Shown here one piece after another: positions 18,056 through 26,088 of a stretch of DNA of 64,000 bases. The stretch is taken from positions 1,054,001 to 1,118,000 of the forward strand of contig NZ_JBCNLP010000001.1 of NCBI RefSeq assembly GCF_039595395.1, in the 5' to 3' direction. A program made the position numbers and the translations under genes. Below the pieces are notes generated by a model. The model saw nothing but the letters and a program-made list of their open reading frames with translations. It was not told the DNA's origin and did no database searches. Origin of the DNA: Novosphingobium sp. GTDB taxonomy: Bacteria > Pseudomonadota > Alphaproteobacteria > Sphingomonadales > Sphingomonadaceae. How positions within the stretch are numbered: position 1 is the first letter of the stretch; every line of letters begins with the position of its first letter.

Positions 18056-18460
18056 ATGTCGGTTTCCATGCGTCTGTCGCGCGGCGGTTCCAAGAAGCGC
18101 CCCTACTACAAGGTCGTCGTCTCCAACAGCCGCTCGCCCCGCGACGGCAAGTTCCTCGAGCAGGTCGGCACCTACAACCCGATCCTCGCCAAGGATGACG
18201 AGAACCGCGTGCGCCTGATCGAGGACCGCGTGCGTTACTGGCTCGGCGTTGGCGCCCAGCCGACCGACCGCGTTGCCCGCATCCTGGACAAGGCCGGCAT
18301 CAAGGAACGCGCTGCCACCAACAACCCCAACAAGGCTGTTCCCGGCAAGAAGGCCACCGAGCGCGCCGAGGACAAGGCTGAGAAGGCTGCTGCCGCTGCT
18401 GCCGCCGCCGCTGAGGCTGCTGCCGCTCCGGCTGCTGAAGCCGAAGCTGCTTCCGAGTAA
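18056..18460 (+). CDS. rpsP: 30S ribosomal protein S16
   Basis: A 134-residue ribosomal protein. The conserved core is in the first 85 residues (VSMRLSRGGSKKRPYYKVVV, then FLEQVGTYNPI). A C-terminal extension of about 45 residues, rich in Ala, Glu and Lys (RAEDKAEKAAAAAAAAAEAA), is common in sphingomonads but absent from E. coli S16 and is likely disordered. The ribosome site GAAAGGTAACAGC precedes the ATG. Only 6 bp separate it from rimM. Confidence 0.97.
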   Translation: MSVSMRLSRGGSKKRPYYKVVVSNSRSPRDGKFLEQVGTYNPILAKDDENRVRLIEDRVRYWLGVGAQPTDRVARILDKAGIKERAATNNPNKAVPGKKATERAEDKAEKAAAAAAAAAEAAAAPAAEAEAASE

Positions 18461-18466
18461 TCGGAC

Positions 18467-18973
18467 ATGCGTGCCAAGCCCGTGACCATGGCGGCCATAA
18501 CCGCCGCCCATGGCATCACGGGCGAGGTGCGTCTCAAGCTGTTCGGGGAAGGCGTGGCGGGGCTCAAGCGCTACCGCGCCTTCAACGAAGGGGCCTTCAC
18601 GGTTAAGGTGCTGCGCGATGACGGCAAGGGCGGGGCGATTGCCCGCTTCGCCGAGATCGCGGACCGCACTGCTGCTGAACGCCTGCGCGGAACGGTGCTG
18701 ACCGTGCCCCGCGATGCCCTGCCGCCCTTGGGCGAGGGCGAATATTACCACGCCGATCTGCTCGGCCTGCCTGCCGTCTCCAGCGAGGGCGAGCCTTTGG
18801 GTACCGTCATCGCCATCGAGAATTACGGCGCGGGTGACGTGCTGGAAATCGAGAAGCCCAAGGGTGAGGATGGCGCCAAGCCCGTCCGCTTTATGGTGCC
18901 GATGCGCGTGGAAGCCGTGCCCGAATGGGATGACGAACGGCTGATCGTCTCTGCGGCTTACGCCGAGGGGTAG
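18467..18973 (+). CDS. rimM: 16S rRNA processing protein RimM
   Basis: A 168-residue assembly factor for the 30S head that binds S19. The N-terminal barrel starts VTMAAITAAHGITGEVRLKL. The linker region carries the EYYHADLLGLPAV motif, and the C-terminal PRC-barrel contains GTVIAIENYGAGDVLEIE and ends in a VPMRVEAVPEWDD segment. Its position after rpsP is the universal arrangement. Its TAG is followed immediately by the ATG of a small membrane protein gene. Confidence 0.95.
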   Translation: MRAKPVTMAAITAAHGITGEVRLKLFGEGVAGLKRYRAFNEGAFTVKVLRDDGKGGAIARFAEIADRTAAERLRGTVLTVPRDALPPLGEGEYYHADLLGLPAVSSEGEPLGTVIAIENYGAGDVLEIEKPKGEDGAKPVRFMVPMRVEAVPEWDDERLIVSAAYAEG

Positions 18974-19267
18974 ATGATCGCTGGCATTCTCCAGTCTGTG
19001 CTGGGCACTTTCGTGCTGGCGGGGTTCTGGGGAGCGGTGATGGGTTGCCTGTGCGGGCAATTGAGCCTTGGTCTGACGGCCTTTCTGGCCACAGCCCTGA
19101 CCTTTCTGATCGAAGTGCTGCTTTACCTGCATCTGTGGGGTGGTGGTCACGGCGGATTTGAGGGCGAAATGGCCACGATCGGGGCGTTCTTGTGGGCGGG
19201 GCTTCTCAGCTTTCCCATCGGTATGCCTTTCGCCTGGCATGTCGCGAGGCAGTTTCGTCGGGCATGA
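18974..19267 (+). CDS. Small membrane protein between rimM and trmD (first)
   Basis: A 97-residue protein, unrecognised. It starts at the base after the rimM stop. Three hydrophobic segments are visible (about residues 8-28, 33-53, 65-85), with a Gly/His loop (HLWGGGHGGFEGEMA) between the second and third and a basic C-terminus (ARQFRRA). This predicts a three-helix inner-membrane protein. Codon use and GC content match the neighbours, and the tight spacing means it belongs to the operon. I assign no function. Confidence 0.7.
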   Translation: MIAGILQSVLGTFVLAGFWGAVMGCLCGQLSLGLTAFLATALTFLIEVLLYLHLWGGGHGGFEGEMATIGAFLWAGLLSFPIGMPFAWHVARQFRRA

Positions 19268-19292
19268 TGTTCCTCGCTGTATGGAAGGCCGA

Positions 19293-19601
19293 ATGATGCC
19301 CGCATTGGTGATGACCTTCCTGTGGTCCCTGCTGCTGCAAGGCGGCATGCTGCTGGGCGTGCGCGTGTTCTACAAGCGCTGGTCGCCGTTGAAGCAGCGT
19401 CTGGTGGCGTCCTTCACCCTGCCGGTAGCGGTGGCGCTGATGGCGGTGTGGATGCGGTTTGATCCTTCGCTTTGTTCAGCTGCCAATCCCGATGGGTGCC
19501 CGCAGGCATATGGCAGCGTGATGTTTGCCTTGATGATGATCGGTACGCTGCTGCTCTCGGCTTTCCTGCTTTCCTTTATCGGCACCTTGCGGAGACGCTG
19601 A
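19293..19601 (+). CDS. Small membrane protein between rimM and trmD (second)
   Basis: A 102-residue protein beginning MMPALVMTFLWSLLLQGGML. Three hydrophobic stretches (about 5-22, 36-52, 74-95) alternate with short basic loops (FYKRWSPLKQR) and a pair of cysteines in SLCSAANPDGCPQ that could form a periplasmic disulfide. The start was chosen because GGAAGG lies five bases upstream of the ATG at 19293; 19281 and 19296 are in-frame alternatives. Its TGA overlaps the trmD ATG (TGATG), so it is translationally coupled to trmD. Function is unknown. Confidence 0.65.
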   Translation: MMPALVMTFLWSLLLQGGMLLGVRVFYKRWSPLKQRLVASFTLPVAVALMAVWMRFDPSLCSAANPDGCPQAYGSVMFALMMIGTLLLSAFLLSFIGTLRRR

Positions 19602-20350
19602 TGACCTTCTCCGCCACCGTCCTCACCCTTTACCCTGACATGTTCCCCGGACCGCTGGGCGTCAGCCTGGCTGGCCGCGCGCGTGAAGAGGGCAAGTGGG
19701 ACATCGACGCCGTGCAGATCCGCGACTTCGCGCAGGACAAGCACCGCACCGTCGACGATACGCCCGCAGGCGGTGGAGCAGGGATGGTGCTGAAAGTCGA
19801 TGTGCTGGCCCGTGCCGTGGATCATGCGCGCGACAACGGCCCGGCGAATCGCCCGGTCATCGCCATGACGCCGCGCGGCAAGCCGCTGACTCAGGCCCGC
19901 GTGCGCGAACTGGCGCAGGGCCCCGGCGTCATCGTGCTGTGTGGCCGTTTCGAGGGTTTCGACGAAAGAATTTTCGCCGGACGCGAGGTGGAAGAGGTCT
20001 CCGTGGGCGACATCATCCTCTCGGGCGGTGAACCGGCGGCCTTGATGCTGCTTGATGCTTGCATTCGGCTGCTTCCCGGCGTAATGGGCGCGGCCTTGAG
20101 TGGGGAAGAAGAATCGTTTGAAAGCGGCCTTCTTGAATACCCCCACTACACCCGACCCCCTGAGTGGGAAGGGCGATTGATCCCTGAAGTGCTGCGATCG
20201 GGGGATCATGGAAAAATCGCTGCCTGGCGGAAACAACAGGCGGAGGATGATACTCGGTCACGCAGGCCCGATCTATGGGAGCGCCATGGTGGCGTTCCGG
20301 GTCAGTCTGCCTCTGGCGCGCGGCGCGAAAAGAAGGACACAGGTCGATGA
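19601..20350 (+). CDS. trmD: tRNA (guanine-N1)-methyltransferase
   Basis: A 249-residue SPOUT-class enzyme that makes m1G37 in tRNAs and prevents +1 frameshifting. The AdoMet trefoil-knot region is seen in IVLCGRFEGFDERIF and EVSVGDIILSGGEPAALMLL, the substrate region in DDTPAGGGAGMVLK, and the C-terminal domain in LEYPHYTRPPEWEGR and VPEVLRSGDH-like sequence. It overlaps the upstream membrane-protein gene by one base and rplS by four (ATGA). The C-terminal 20 residues are basic and poorly conserved. Confidence 0.96.
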   Translation: MTFSATVLTLYPDMFPGPLGVSLAGRAREEGKWDIDAVQIRDFAQDKHRTVDDTPAGGGAGMVLKVDVLARAVDHARDNGPANRPVIAMTPRGKPLTQARVRELAQGPGVIVLCGRFEGFDERIFAGREVEEVSVGDIILSGGEPAALMLLDACIRLLPGVMGAALSGEEESFESGLLEYPHYTRPPEWEGRLIPEVLRSGDHGKIAAWRKQQAEDDTRSRRPDLWERHGGVPGQSASGARREKKDTGR

Positions 20351-20715
20351 ACCTGATTCAGCAGATCGAGGCCGAGGAAATTGCCAAGGCCGGCAAGACC
20401 ATTCCCGAATTCCGTCCCGGTGACACCGTGCGCGTCGGCGTGCGCGTTGTTGAAGGCGAGCGTACCCGCGTCCAGGCCTATGAAGGCGTTGTGATCGCCC
20501 GCTCGAACCGCGGCATCAACTCGAACTTCACCGTGCGCAAGATGTCGTTCGGTGAAGGCGTGGAGCGTGTGTTCCCGCTCTACTCGCCCAACCTCGACTC
20601 GATCACCGTCGTGCGTCGCGGTGTCGTGCGTCGCGCCAAGCTGTACTATCTGCGTGGCCGCACCGGCAAGCGCGCTCGTATCGCCGAGCGTCGCGACACC
20701 CGCCAGGAAGGCTGA
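20347..20715 (+). CDS. rplS: 50S ribosomal protein L19
   Basis: A 122-residue protein at the 30S-50S interface. Conserved segments are FRPGDTVRVGVRVVEGERTR, the loop YEGVVIARSNRGINSNFTVR and the basic end RRAKLYYLRGRTGKRARI. The ATG overlaps the trmD stop by four bases; an in-frame upstream ATG at 20275 would only extend into trmD. A strong terminator follows at 20756-20786, ending the rpsP-rplS transcript. Confidence 0.97.
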   Translation: MNLIQQIEAEEIAKAGKTIPEFRPGDTVRVGVRVVEGERTRVQAYEGVVIARSNRGINSNFTVRKMSFGEGVERVFPLYSPNLDSITVVRRGVVRRAKLYYLRGRTGKRARIAERRDTRQEG

Positions 20716-20755
20716 TCGCCTTACCGCTAGCGGTACAGAACGGACTGTTCTAGGA

Positions 20756-20786
20756 AGGCGCCCCGGCTACACCAGCCAGGGCGCCT
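20756..20786 (+). terminator. Rho-independent terminator after rplS
   Basis: The 8-bp arms AGGCGCCC and GGGCGCCT are followed by TTTTGTTTTTC. Confidence 0.9.
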
Positions 20787-20830
20787 TTTTGTTTTTCTTT
20801 CGCCATTTCTGCCGAGGACGCCTCCTTGCC

Positions 20831-23092
20831 ATGCATTTTGCCCGCTTTTCCGCTGCCCTGCTTGCAGCGACCTGTCTTGTTGCCTCGGTTCCCGTTGCCG
20901 CGCGAGATGCGGGCGTGAGTAAGGCGCAGACTCAGGAAAGCGGCGTGCTGACTCTGGACCGCGTTTTCGCCAGCCCCAGCCTTTCGGGCCCGACGCCGCG
21001 CGGGGTGAAGCTGTCGCCCGATGGCCATTGGCTGACCATGCTGCGCCCCCGTGCCGATGAGCGCGAGCGCTATGACCTCTGGGGCTTCGACCGCAAGAGC
21101 GGCCAGTGGAAGATGCTGATCGACAGCAAGACGCTGTCCAGCGGCGCGGCGCTGTCGGAAGCGGAGAAGATGCAGCGTGAGCGTCTTCGGGTCGGCGATC
21201 TCAAGGGCATCATCAGCTATAGCTGGGCGGCGGACAGCAAGGCCGTTCTGGTGCCGCTGGATGGCGCGCTCTATCTCGCCAGCCTTGATGGGCATGTGCA
21301 GAAGTTGGAGACCGGGGCCGATCCTTTGAACCCGGCGCTCAGCACTTCGGGCAAATATGTGTCCTTCGTGCGCGATCGCCGCTTCTGGGTCGTGCCCGTG
21401 GCAGGCGGTCAGGCGCAGGCGATCACGCCCGCCGAGGCCTCCGAAACCGTCCATTGGGGCGAGGCGGAGTTTGTCGCTCAGGAAGAAATGGCGCGCTTCA
21501 AGGGCGCATGGTGGTCGCCCGGCGACAAGCTGGTCGCCATCGAGCGCTTCGATGAGGCCCATGTCGGCGTGGTGACGCGCACCTCGATCGGCGCCACCGG
21601 CACCAAGACCTTCGACCAGCGCTATCCGGCGGCGGGCACGCCCAATGCAGAGGTCAGCATCTGGATTGTGAAGGCCGATGGCTCGGGTAAGGTCGAGGTC
21701 GATCTGGGGGCGGACAAGGACATCTATGTCACCCGCGTCGACTGGGCGCCCGATGGCAAGGCGCTCTATGTGCAGCGCCAGAACCGCGACCAGACGAAGC
21801 TGGATGTGCTGAAGGCCGATCCGGCCACCGGCCAGACCACCGTGCTGTTCAGCGAAACCGCACGCCCCAAGATGTGGCTCAACGTCACCGACGATTACCG
21901 CTTCCTCAAGGACGGCACGCTGATCTGGCGGTCGGAGCGTGATGGGTTCGGCCATCTCTATCGCTTCGATCCCAAGGCAGGGACGTGGACCCAACTGACC
22001 AAGGGCCCGTGGGTGGTCACCTCGCTGGATGGCGTGGATGAGAAGGGCGGCAAGCTCTATTTCACCGGCACAAAGGACGATGTGCTGGCCCCGCAGGTCT
22101 ATGCGCTGAACTACGCCCATGGCGGCGAACCGCAGCGCCTGACCGAACTCGGCTTTGCTAACAGCGCCAGCATCGACCGCAGCGCGCAGATGCTGCTGGT
22201 CACCCGCAGCGGGCCGGCCCAGCCGCCGCAGGTCTATCTGGCCGACACCACCGGCAAGCGCCTGACCTGGGTGGAAGAGAACCGCGTTTCGGGCGACCAC
22301 CCCTACGCGCCCTATCTGGCCGCTCATCGTGCGCCGACCTTCGGCACCATCAAGGCAGCCGACGGCACCGATCTGCATTACAAGATGATCACGCCGGTGA
22401 TGCAGCCGGGCAAGGTCTACCCCGTGTTCTTCGAGCATTACGGCGGCCCGCATTCGCAGGTGGTCAGCAAGGGCTGGACCAGCCCGCTGGCCGAAGCCAT
22501 CGTCGCCAAGGGCTACATCTATTTCGAGCTGGACAATCGCGGCTCACCCAATCGCGGCGTCGATTTTGAAAGCGCGATCTGGCACGCCATGGGCAGCATC
22601 GAGGTCTCCGACCAGCGCGATGGTGCCAATTTCCTGAAGACGCTGCCCTATGTCGATGGCAAGAAGATCGCCACCTATGGCTGGTCCTATGGCGGCTATA
22701 TGACGCTGAAGATGCTCTCGGCCGATCAGGGGCTCTATGCGGCAGGCATCGCGGGCGCCCCGGTGACGGACTGGAAGCTCTACGACACCTATTACACCGA
22801 ACGCTATATGGGCGATCCCCGCAAGGACAAGGCGGCCTATGATGCCGCTGGCGTGCTGGGCAAGGCCAGCAACATCAGCGATCCGCTGCTGCTGATCCAT
22901 GGGCTGTCGGATGACAATGTGGTGTTCGAGAACTCTTCGGCGCTGATCGCCAAGTTCCAGGCCGAGGCCAAGCCCTTCGAGATGATGCTGTATCCCGGCT
23001 ACACCCACCGCGTGAGTGGTCCCAAGATCAGCGTCCATGTGTGGAATACGATTTTCGCCTTCCTGGCACGGCACGGAGTGACGCCGCCGTAA
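20831..23092 (+). CDS. S9 family peptidase (dipeptidyl-peptidase IV type), exported
   Basis: A 753-residue serine peptidase. The signal peptide (ARFSAALLAATCLVASVPVAA) ends near residue 24. The N-terminal eight-bladed propeller is a DPP IV domain and includes the EE motif region AEFVAQEEMARFKGAWWSPG that recognises the substrate amino-terminus. The C-terminal alpha/beta hydrolase holds nucleophile Ser in YGWSYGGYMTL (about 618), Asp in HGLSDDNVVFEN (about 693) and His in YPGYTHRVSG (about 725). It probably removes X-Pro or X-Ala dipeptides from peptides in the periplasm. It stands alone between the rplS terminator and asd. The frame opens far upstream, but the ATG at 20831 starts the signal peptide. 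Confidence 0.92.
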   Translation: MHFARFSAALLAATCLVASVPVAARDAGVSKAQTQESGVLTLDRVFASPSLSGPTPRGVKLSPDGHWLTMLRPRADERERYDLWGFDRKSGQWKMLIDSKTLSSGAALSEAEKMQRERLRVGDLKGIISYSWAADSKAVLVPLDGALYLASLDGHVQKLETGADPLNPALSTSGKYVSFVRDRRFWVVPVAGGQAQAITPAEASETVHWGEAEFVAQEEMARFKGAWWSPGDKLVAIERFDEAHVGVVTRTSIGATGTKTFDQRYPAAGTPNAEVSIWIVKADGSGKVEVDLGADKDIYVTRVDWAPDGKALYVQRQNRDQTKLDVLKADPATGQTTVLFSETARPKMWLNVTDDYRFLKDGTLIWRSERDGFGHLYRFDPKAGTWTQLTKGPWVVTSLDGVDEKGGKLYFTGTKDDVLAPQVYALNYAHGGEPQRLTELGFANSASIDRSAQMLLVTRSGPAQPPQVYLADTTGKRLTWVEENRVSGDHPYAPYLAAHRAPTFGTIKAADGTDLHYKMITPVMQPGKVYPVFFEHYGGPHSQVVSKGWTSPLAEAIVAKGYIYFELDNRGSPNRGVDFESAIWHAMGSIEVSDQRDGANFLKTLPYVDGKKIATYGWSYGGYMTLKMLSADQGLYAAGIAGAPVTDWKLYDTYYTERYMGDPRKDKAAYDAAGVLGKASNISDPLLLIHGLSDDNVVFENSSALIAKFQAEAKPFEMMLYPGYTHRVSGPKISVHVWNTIFAFLARHGVTPP

Positions 23093-23191
23093 TATACGCC
23101 AGCTATTGAGCCAAGCGACCATGCGTCTCTGGTCGCGATGGAACAGGCCTGAGGGGCTTCACGCCCCTCGACCGGCCAAGGAGTGAGTGAA

Positions 23192-24217
23192 ATGGGTTAT
23201 CGTGTTGTTGTCGTCGGTGCCACGGGCAATGTGGGCCGCGAAATGCTCAACATCCTGTCCGAGCGGGAATTCCCCATCGACGAGGTCGCCGCTGTCGCCT
23301 CCTCGCGTTCGACCGGCACCGAGGTCGAGTTCGGCGAAACCGGCAAGATGCTCAAGGTCAAGAACATCGAGCATTTCGACTTCACCGGCTGGGACATCGC
23401 CCTCTTCGCGGCGGGCAGCGAACCCACCCGCATCTACGCCCCCAAGGCCGCCTCGCAGGGCTGCGTGGTGATCGACAATTCGTCGCTCTACCGCATGGAC
23501 CCGGACGTGCCGCTGATCGTGCCCGAGGTGAACCCGGACGCCATCGACGGCTATGCCAAGAAGAACATCATCGCCAACCCCAACTGCTCGACCGCGCAGC
23601 TGGTGGTGACGCTCAAGCCGCTGCACGATGCCGCCACCATCAAGCGCGTCGTCGTCGCCACTTATCAGTCGGTGTCGGGCGCGGGCAAGGAAGGCATGGA
23701 CGAGCTGTTCGAGCAGAGCCGTGGCATCTTCGTGGGCGATCAGGCCGATGCCAAGAAGTTCACCAAGCAGATCGCCTTCAACGTGATCCCGCATATCGAC
23801 GTTTTCCTGGATGATGGCTTCACCAAGGAAGAGTGGAAGATGGTGGTCGAGACCAAGAAGATCCTCGACCCCAAGATCAAGCTGACCGCGACCTGCGTGC
23901 GCGTGCCGGTCTTCGTCGGCCATTCCGAGGCGGTGAACATCGAGTTCGAGAACGAGATCAGCGCCGAGGAAGCCCAGAACATCCTGCGCGAGGCCCCCGG
24001 CATCATGCTGGTCGACAAGCGCGAGGACGGTGGATACGTCACCCCCGTCGAGGCGGCGGGCGACAGCGCCACCTATGTCAGCCGCGTGCGCGAGGACCCG
24101 ACCGTGGAGAACGGTCTGGCCCTGTGGTGCGTGTCGGACAATCTGCGCAAGGGCGCTGCCTTGAATGCGGTGCAGATCGCCGAACTGCTGGGCCGCCGCC
24201 ACCTCAAGAAGGGCTGA
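23192..24217 (+). CDS. asd: Aspartate-semialdehyde dehydrogenase
   Basis: A 341-residue NADP-dependent enzyme giving aspartate semialdehyde for lysine/diaminopimelate, threonine and methionine. The Rossmann motif VVGATGNVGREML is at the N-terminus, the catalytic Cys lies in NPNCSTAQLV (about residue 131), and the substrate-binding Arg/His are in CVRVPVFVGHSEAV. The ATG at 23192 is 8 bases after AAGGAG; the in-frame GTG at 23183 overlaps that ribosome site. A small inverted repeat (GAGGGGC / GCCCCTC, 23152-23170) lies just upstream. Confidence 0.96.
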   Translation: MGYRVVVVGATGNVGREMLNILSEREFPIDEVAAVASSRSTGTEVEFGETGKMLKVKNIEHFDFTGWDIALFAAGSEPTRIYAPKAASQGCVVIDNSSLYRMDPDVPLIVPEVNPDAIDGYAKKNIIANPNCSTAQLVVTLKPLHDAATIKRVVVATYQSVSGAGKEGMDELFEQSRGIFVGDQADAKKFTKQIAFNVIPHIDVFLDDGFTKEEWKMVVETKKILDPKIKLTATCVRVPVFVGHSEAVNIEFENEISAEEAQNILREAPGIMLVDKREDGGYVTPVEAAGDSATYVSRVREDPTVENGLALWCVSDNLRKGAALNAVQIAELLGRRHLKKG

Positions 24218-24243
24218 TCGCAAGCCCTGTCTTTGAAGGCATG

Positions 24244-24282
24244 AAAAAGCCCCTGCCGGTTTCGTACCGGCAGGGGCTTTTT
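24244..24282. terminator. Bidirectional terminator between asd and the DUF4398 gene
   Basis: The perfect 16-bp arms read AAAAAGCCCCTGCCGG and its complement, with a 7-nt loop, so T-runs occur in both directions. It serves the convergent asd and DUF4398 genes. Confidence 0.92.
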
Positions 24283-24298
24283 ACGTCAGCGCTCAAGT

Positions 24299-24958
24299 TT
24301 ACTGAGTGCGGACAGTCGTGGTTGTGGTGCTGGTGGCCACATTGGCGCTGTTATGCGCCGGAGCCTTGCGGACCACCTTGGTGTGCACCACCTTGCGGCG
24401 CGGGGTCGAGGTGGTCGTGGTCACGGCCACTTCCTGCTGCTTGGCCTGCTGGTCAGCGGCGGCGGCGGCCGTGGCGGCAGCAGCCTGACGGGCAGCATTG
24501 GCATCAGCCGCGGCGGTGGTTGCCGCATTGTTGGCCTGCTCGGCGCGGGCATTGGCGTCTGCCACCTGAGCCTGAGCATCCGCCGCCTGAGCATTTGCCG
24601 CAGCGGCCTGTTCATGCGCGGCCTGCACGCGGGCGTTGTTCATTGCCTGCTTGCGATGCTGCACCTCGCCCAGATTGGCCTCCGCCATGGCCGAGGCGTG
24701 GTTGGCCGTGGCAATGGCGTCATCCTTGTGGCCGCTGGCCAGAGCTTCCTTGGCATGGTTGAGTTCCTCACGTGCGCTGGCCTGTTCTGCTGTCAGCATC
24801 TGGGCGGCACCCGCCTGATCGGCGGACTGCAGCTTGGCCTCTGCGGCGGAAATGGCTTCACGGGCGCGGTCGGCCTTGCCCGCCATGGCCGGAGTGGCCA
24901 GACCCAGAGCAAGGGCGGTCGCGCTCAGAGCGATAATCTTCGACTTAACGGTCAACAT
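24299..24958 (-). CDS. DUF4398-type periplasmic coiled-coil protein
   Basis: A 219-residue exported protein. The signal peptide (IIALSATALALGLATPAMA) ends at about residue 26. The first 80 mature residues match the DUF4398 pattern (ADRAREAISAAEAKLQSADQ, then AREELNHAKEALASGHKDD). A long Ala/Gln/Asn-rich helix follows (about residues 105-170), and the tail is rich in Thr, Lys and Val (VAVTTTTSTPRRKVVHTKVV). The Ala-rich stretch is predicted to be a coiled coil in the periplasm. The family often sits near OmpA-like proteins, but none is here. Function is unknown. Confidence 0.75.
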   Translation of the reverse strand: MLTVKSKIIALSATALALGLATPAMAGKADRAREAISAAEAKLQSADQAGAAQMLTAEQASAREELNHAKEALASGHKDDAIATANHASAMAEANLGEVQHRKQAMNNARVQAAHEQAAAANAQAADAQAQVADANARAEQANNAATTAAADANAARQAAAATAAAAADQQAKQQEVAVTTTTSTPRRKVVHTKVVRKAPAHNSANVATSTTTTTVRTQ

Positions 24959-25109
24959 GTCCTGTCCTTTCGGAGCTACCAGTTGAAACTAGTAGGCAGA
25001 ACAGATCGCAGCCCGCCCTGTTCCATGAACATTTCACCGTGCTTGTTGTTTTCTTAGGTTCATGTATCGGGGCATTTCGGGGCCACAAAACAGCGGAGTA
25101 ACTGGGCAA

Positions 25110-25871
25110 ATGGACGTAACGACTGGCTTTTTTGCAGGCTTCAACGGCGATCAACTGGCCCTCCACATGGCCGGCCCCGAGGATGGCCGCCCCGTCGTGC
25201 TGGTCCATGGCCTGTTTTCCTCCGCCCAGATCAACTGGGTGAAGTTCGGCCATGCAGCTTTGCTGGCCGATGCGGGCTTCCGCGTGATCATGCCCGACCT
25301 GCGCGCCCATGGAGAGTCGGCCGCCCCGCATGACCCCGCCAGCTACCCCGAGGACGTGCTGGTGAAAGACCTGCTGATCCTGATCGAGCACCTCGGCCTG
25401 ACTGATTACGACCTCGGCGGCTTCTCGCTGGGCGCGCGCACGGTGACGCGCGGCGTGATTTCCGGCCTGTCGCCGCGCCGCCTCGTGCTGGGCGGCATGG
25501 GTCTGGAAGGGCTGGCTGGCTGGGCCCGGCGCAGCGCCTTCTTCATCGATGTGATCGACCGCTTCGGCACCATCAAGCACGGCGACCCCGCCTACATCGC
25601 CCAGCAGTTCATGAAGGCGCAGAAGGTGGACCAGATCGCCGCCCGCCTGCTGCTGGGCAGCGTGGACGACACTCCGCCCGAGGCTCTGGCGCACATCACC
25701 CAGCCCGTGCTGGTGGTGTGCGGGGATGACGATCAGGACAATGGCTCGGCGCCGAAGCTGGCCGAGGTGCTGGCCGATGCGCGCTATGTCGAGGTGCCCG
25801 GCACGCATATGGGCTCGGTGACGCAGAAGGCCATGGGGCAGGCGATTCTGGCGTTTTTGACAGAAGGTTGA
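25110..25871 (+). CDS. Alpha/beta hydrolase
   Basis: A 253-residue alpha/beta-hydrolase-fold protein. The oxyanion motif VLVHGLFSS is near residue 32, the nucleophile elbow GGFSLGAR near residue 112, the acid in VVCGDDDQDN and the His in VPGTHMGSVT near residue 236, so the triad is complete. The substrate cannot be inferred: the fold covers esterases, lipases, dehalogenases and C-C hydrolases. The ATG at 25110 starts a conserved-looking MDVTTGFFAGFNGD; an upstream in-frame ATG at 25062 is possible. It converges on amn, with repeat R3 between them. Confidence 0.85.
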   Translation: MDVTTGFFAGFNGDQLALHMAGPEDGRPVVLVHGLFSSAQINWVKFGHAALLADAGFRVIMPDLRAHGESAAPHDPASYPEDVLVKDLLILIEHLGLTDYDLGGFSLGARTVTRGVISGLSPRRLVLGGMGLEGLAGWARRSAFFIDVIDRFGTIKHGDPAYIAQQFMKAQKVDQIAARLLLGSVDDTPPEALAHITQPVLVVCGDDDQDNGSAPKLAEVLADARYVEVPGTHMGSVTQKAMGQAILAFLTEG

Positions 25872-25881
25872 AGGGAAAGAT

Positions 25882-26071
25882 GCGAGGGTGTTACACCCTC
25901 GCGCTCCCATTAATGTCTACGTTGCGCTTCGGGTTCGACGTTGGAGCAACGTCGCAGCGCCGCAGGCAGAAATGTGATGCCTGCGGCGCGGTGAGGTCTG
26001 GCGCAAGGATCGTGTGCCACTGCCTAGGCGTCGGAAGACGTTATGGGAGCGCGAGGGGGTAACCCCCTCGC
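25882..26071. repeat. Repeat R3 (R-family, 190 bp, best-preserved copy)
   Basis: The end palindromes are 25882-25902 (GCGAGGGTG / CACCCTCGC arms) and 26051-26071 (GCGAGGGGG / CCCCCTCGC arms). The outer ends are inverted repeats: GCGCTCCCATTAATGTC on the left matches the complement of GACGTTATGGGAGCGC on the right with one small gap. The centre holds a 12-bp hairpin, GCGCCGCAGGCA / TGCCTGCGGCGC. It lies between two convergent genes. Confidence 0.9.
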
Positions 26072-26088
26072 ACTTACTCCCTTCCTTC

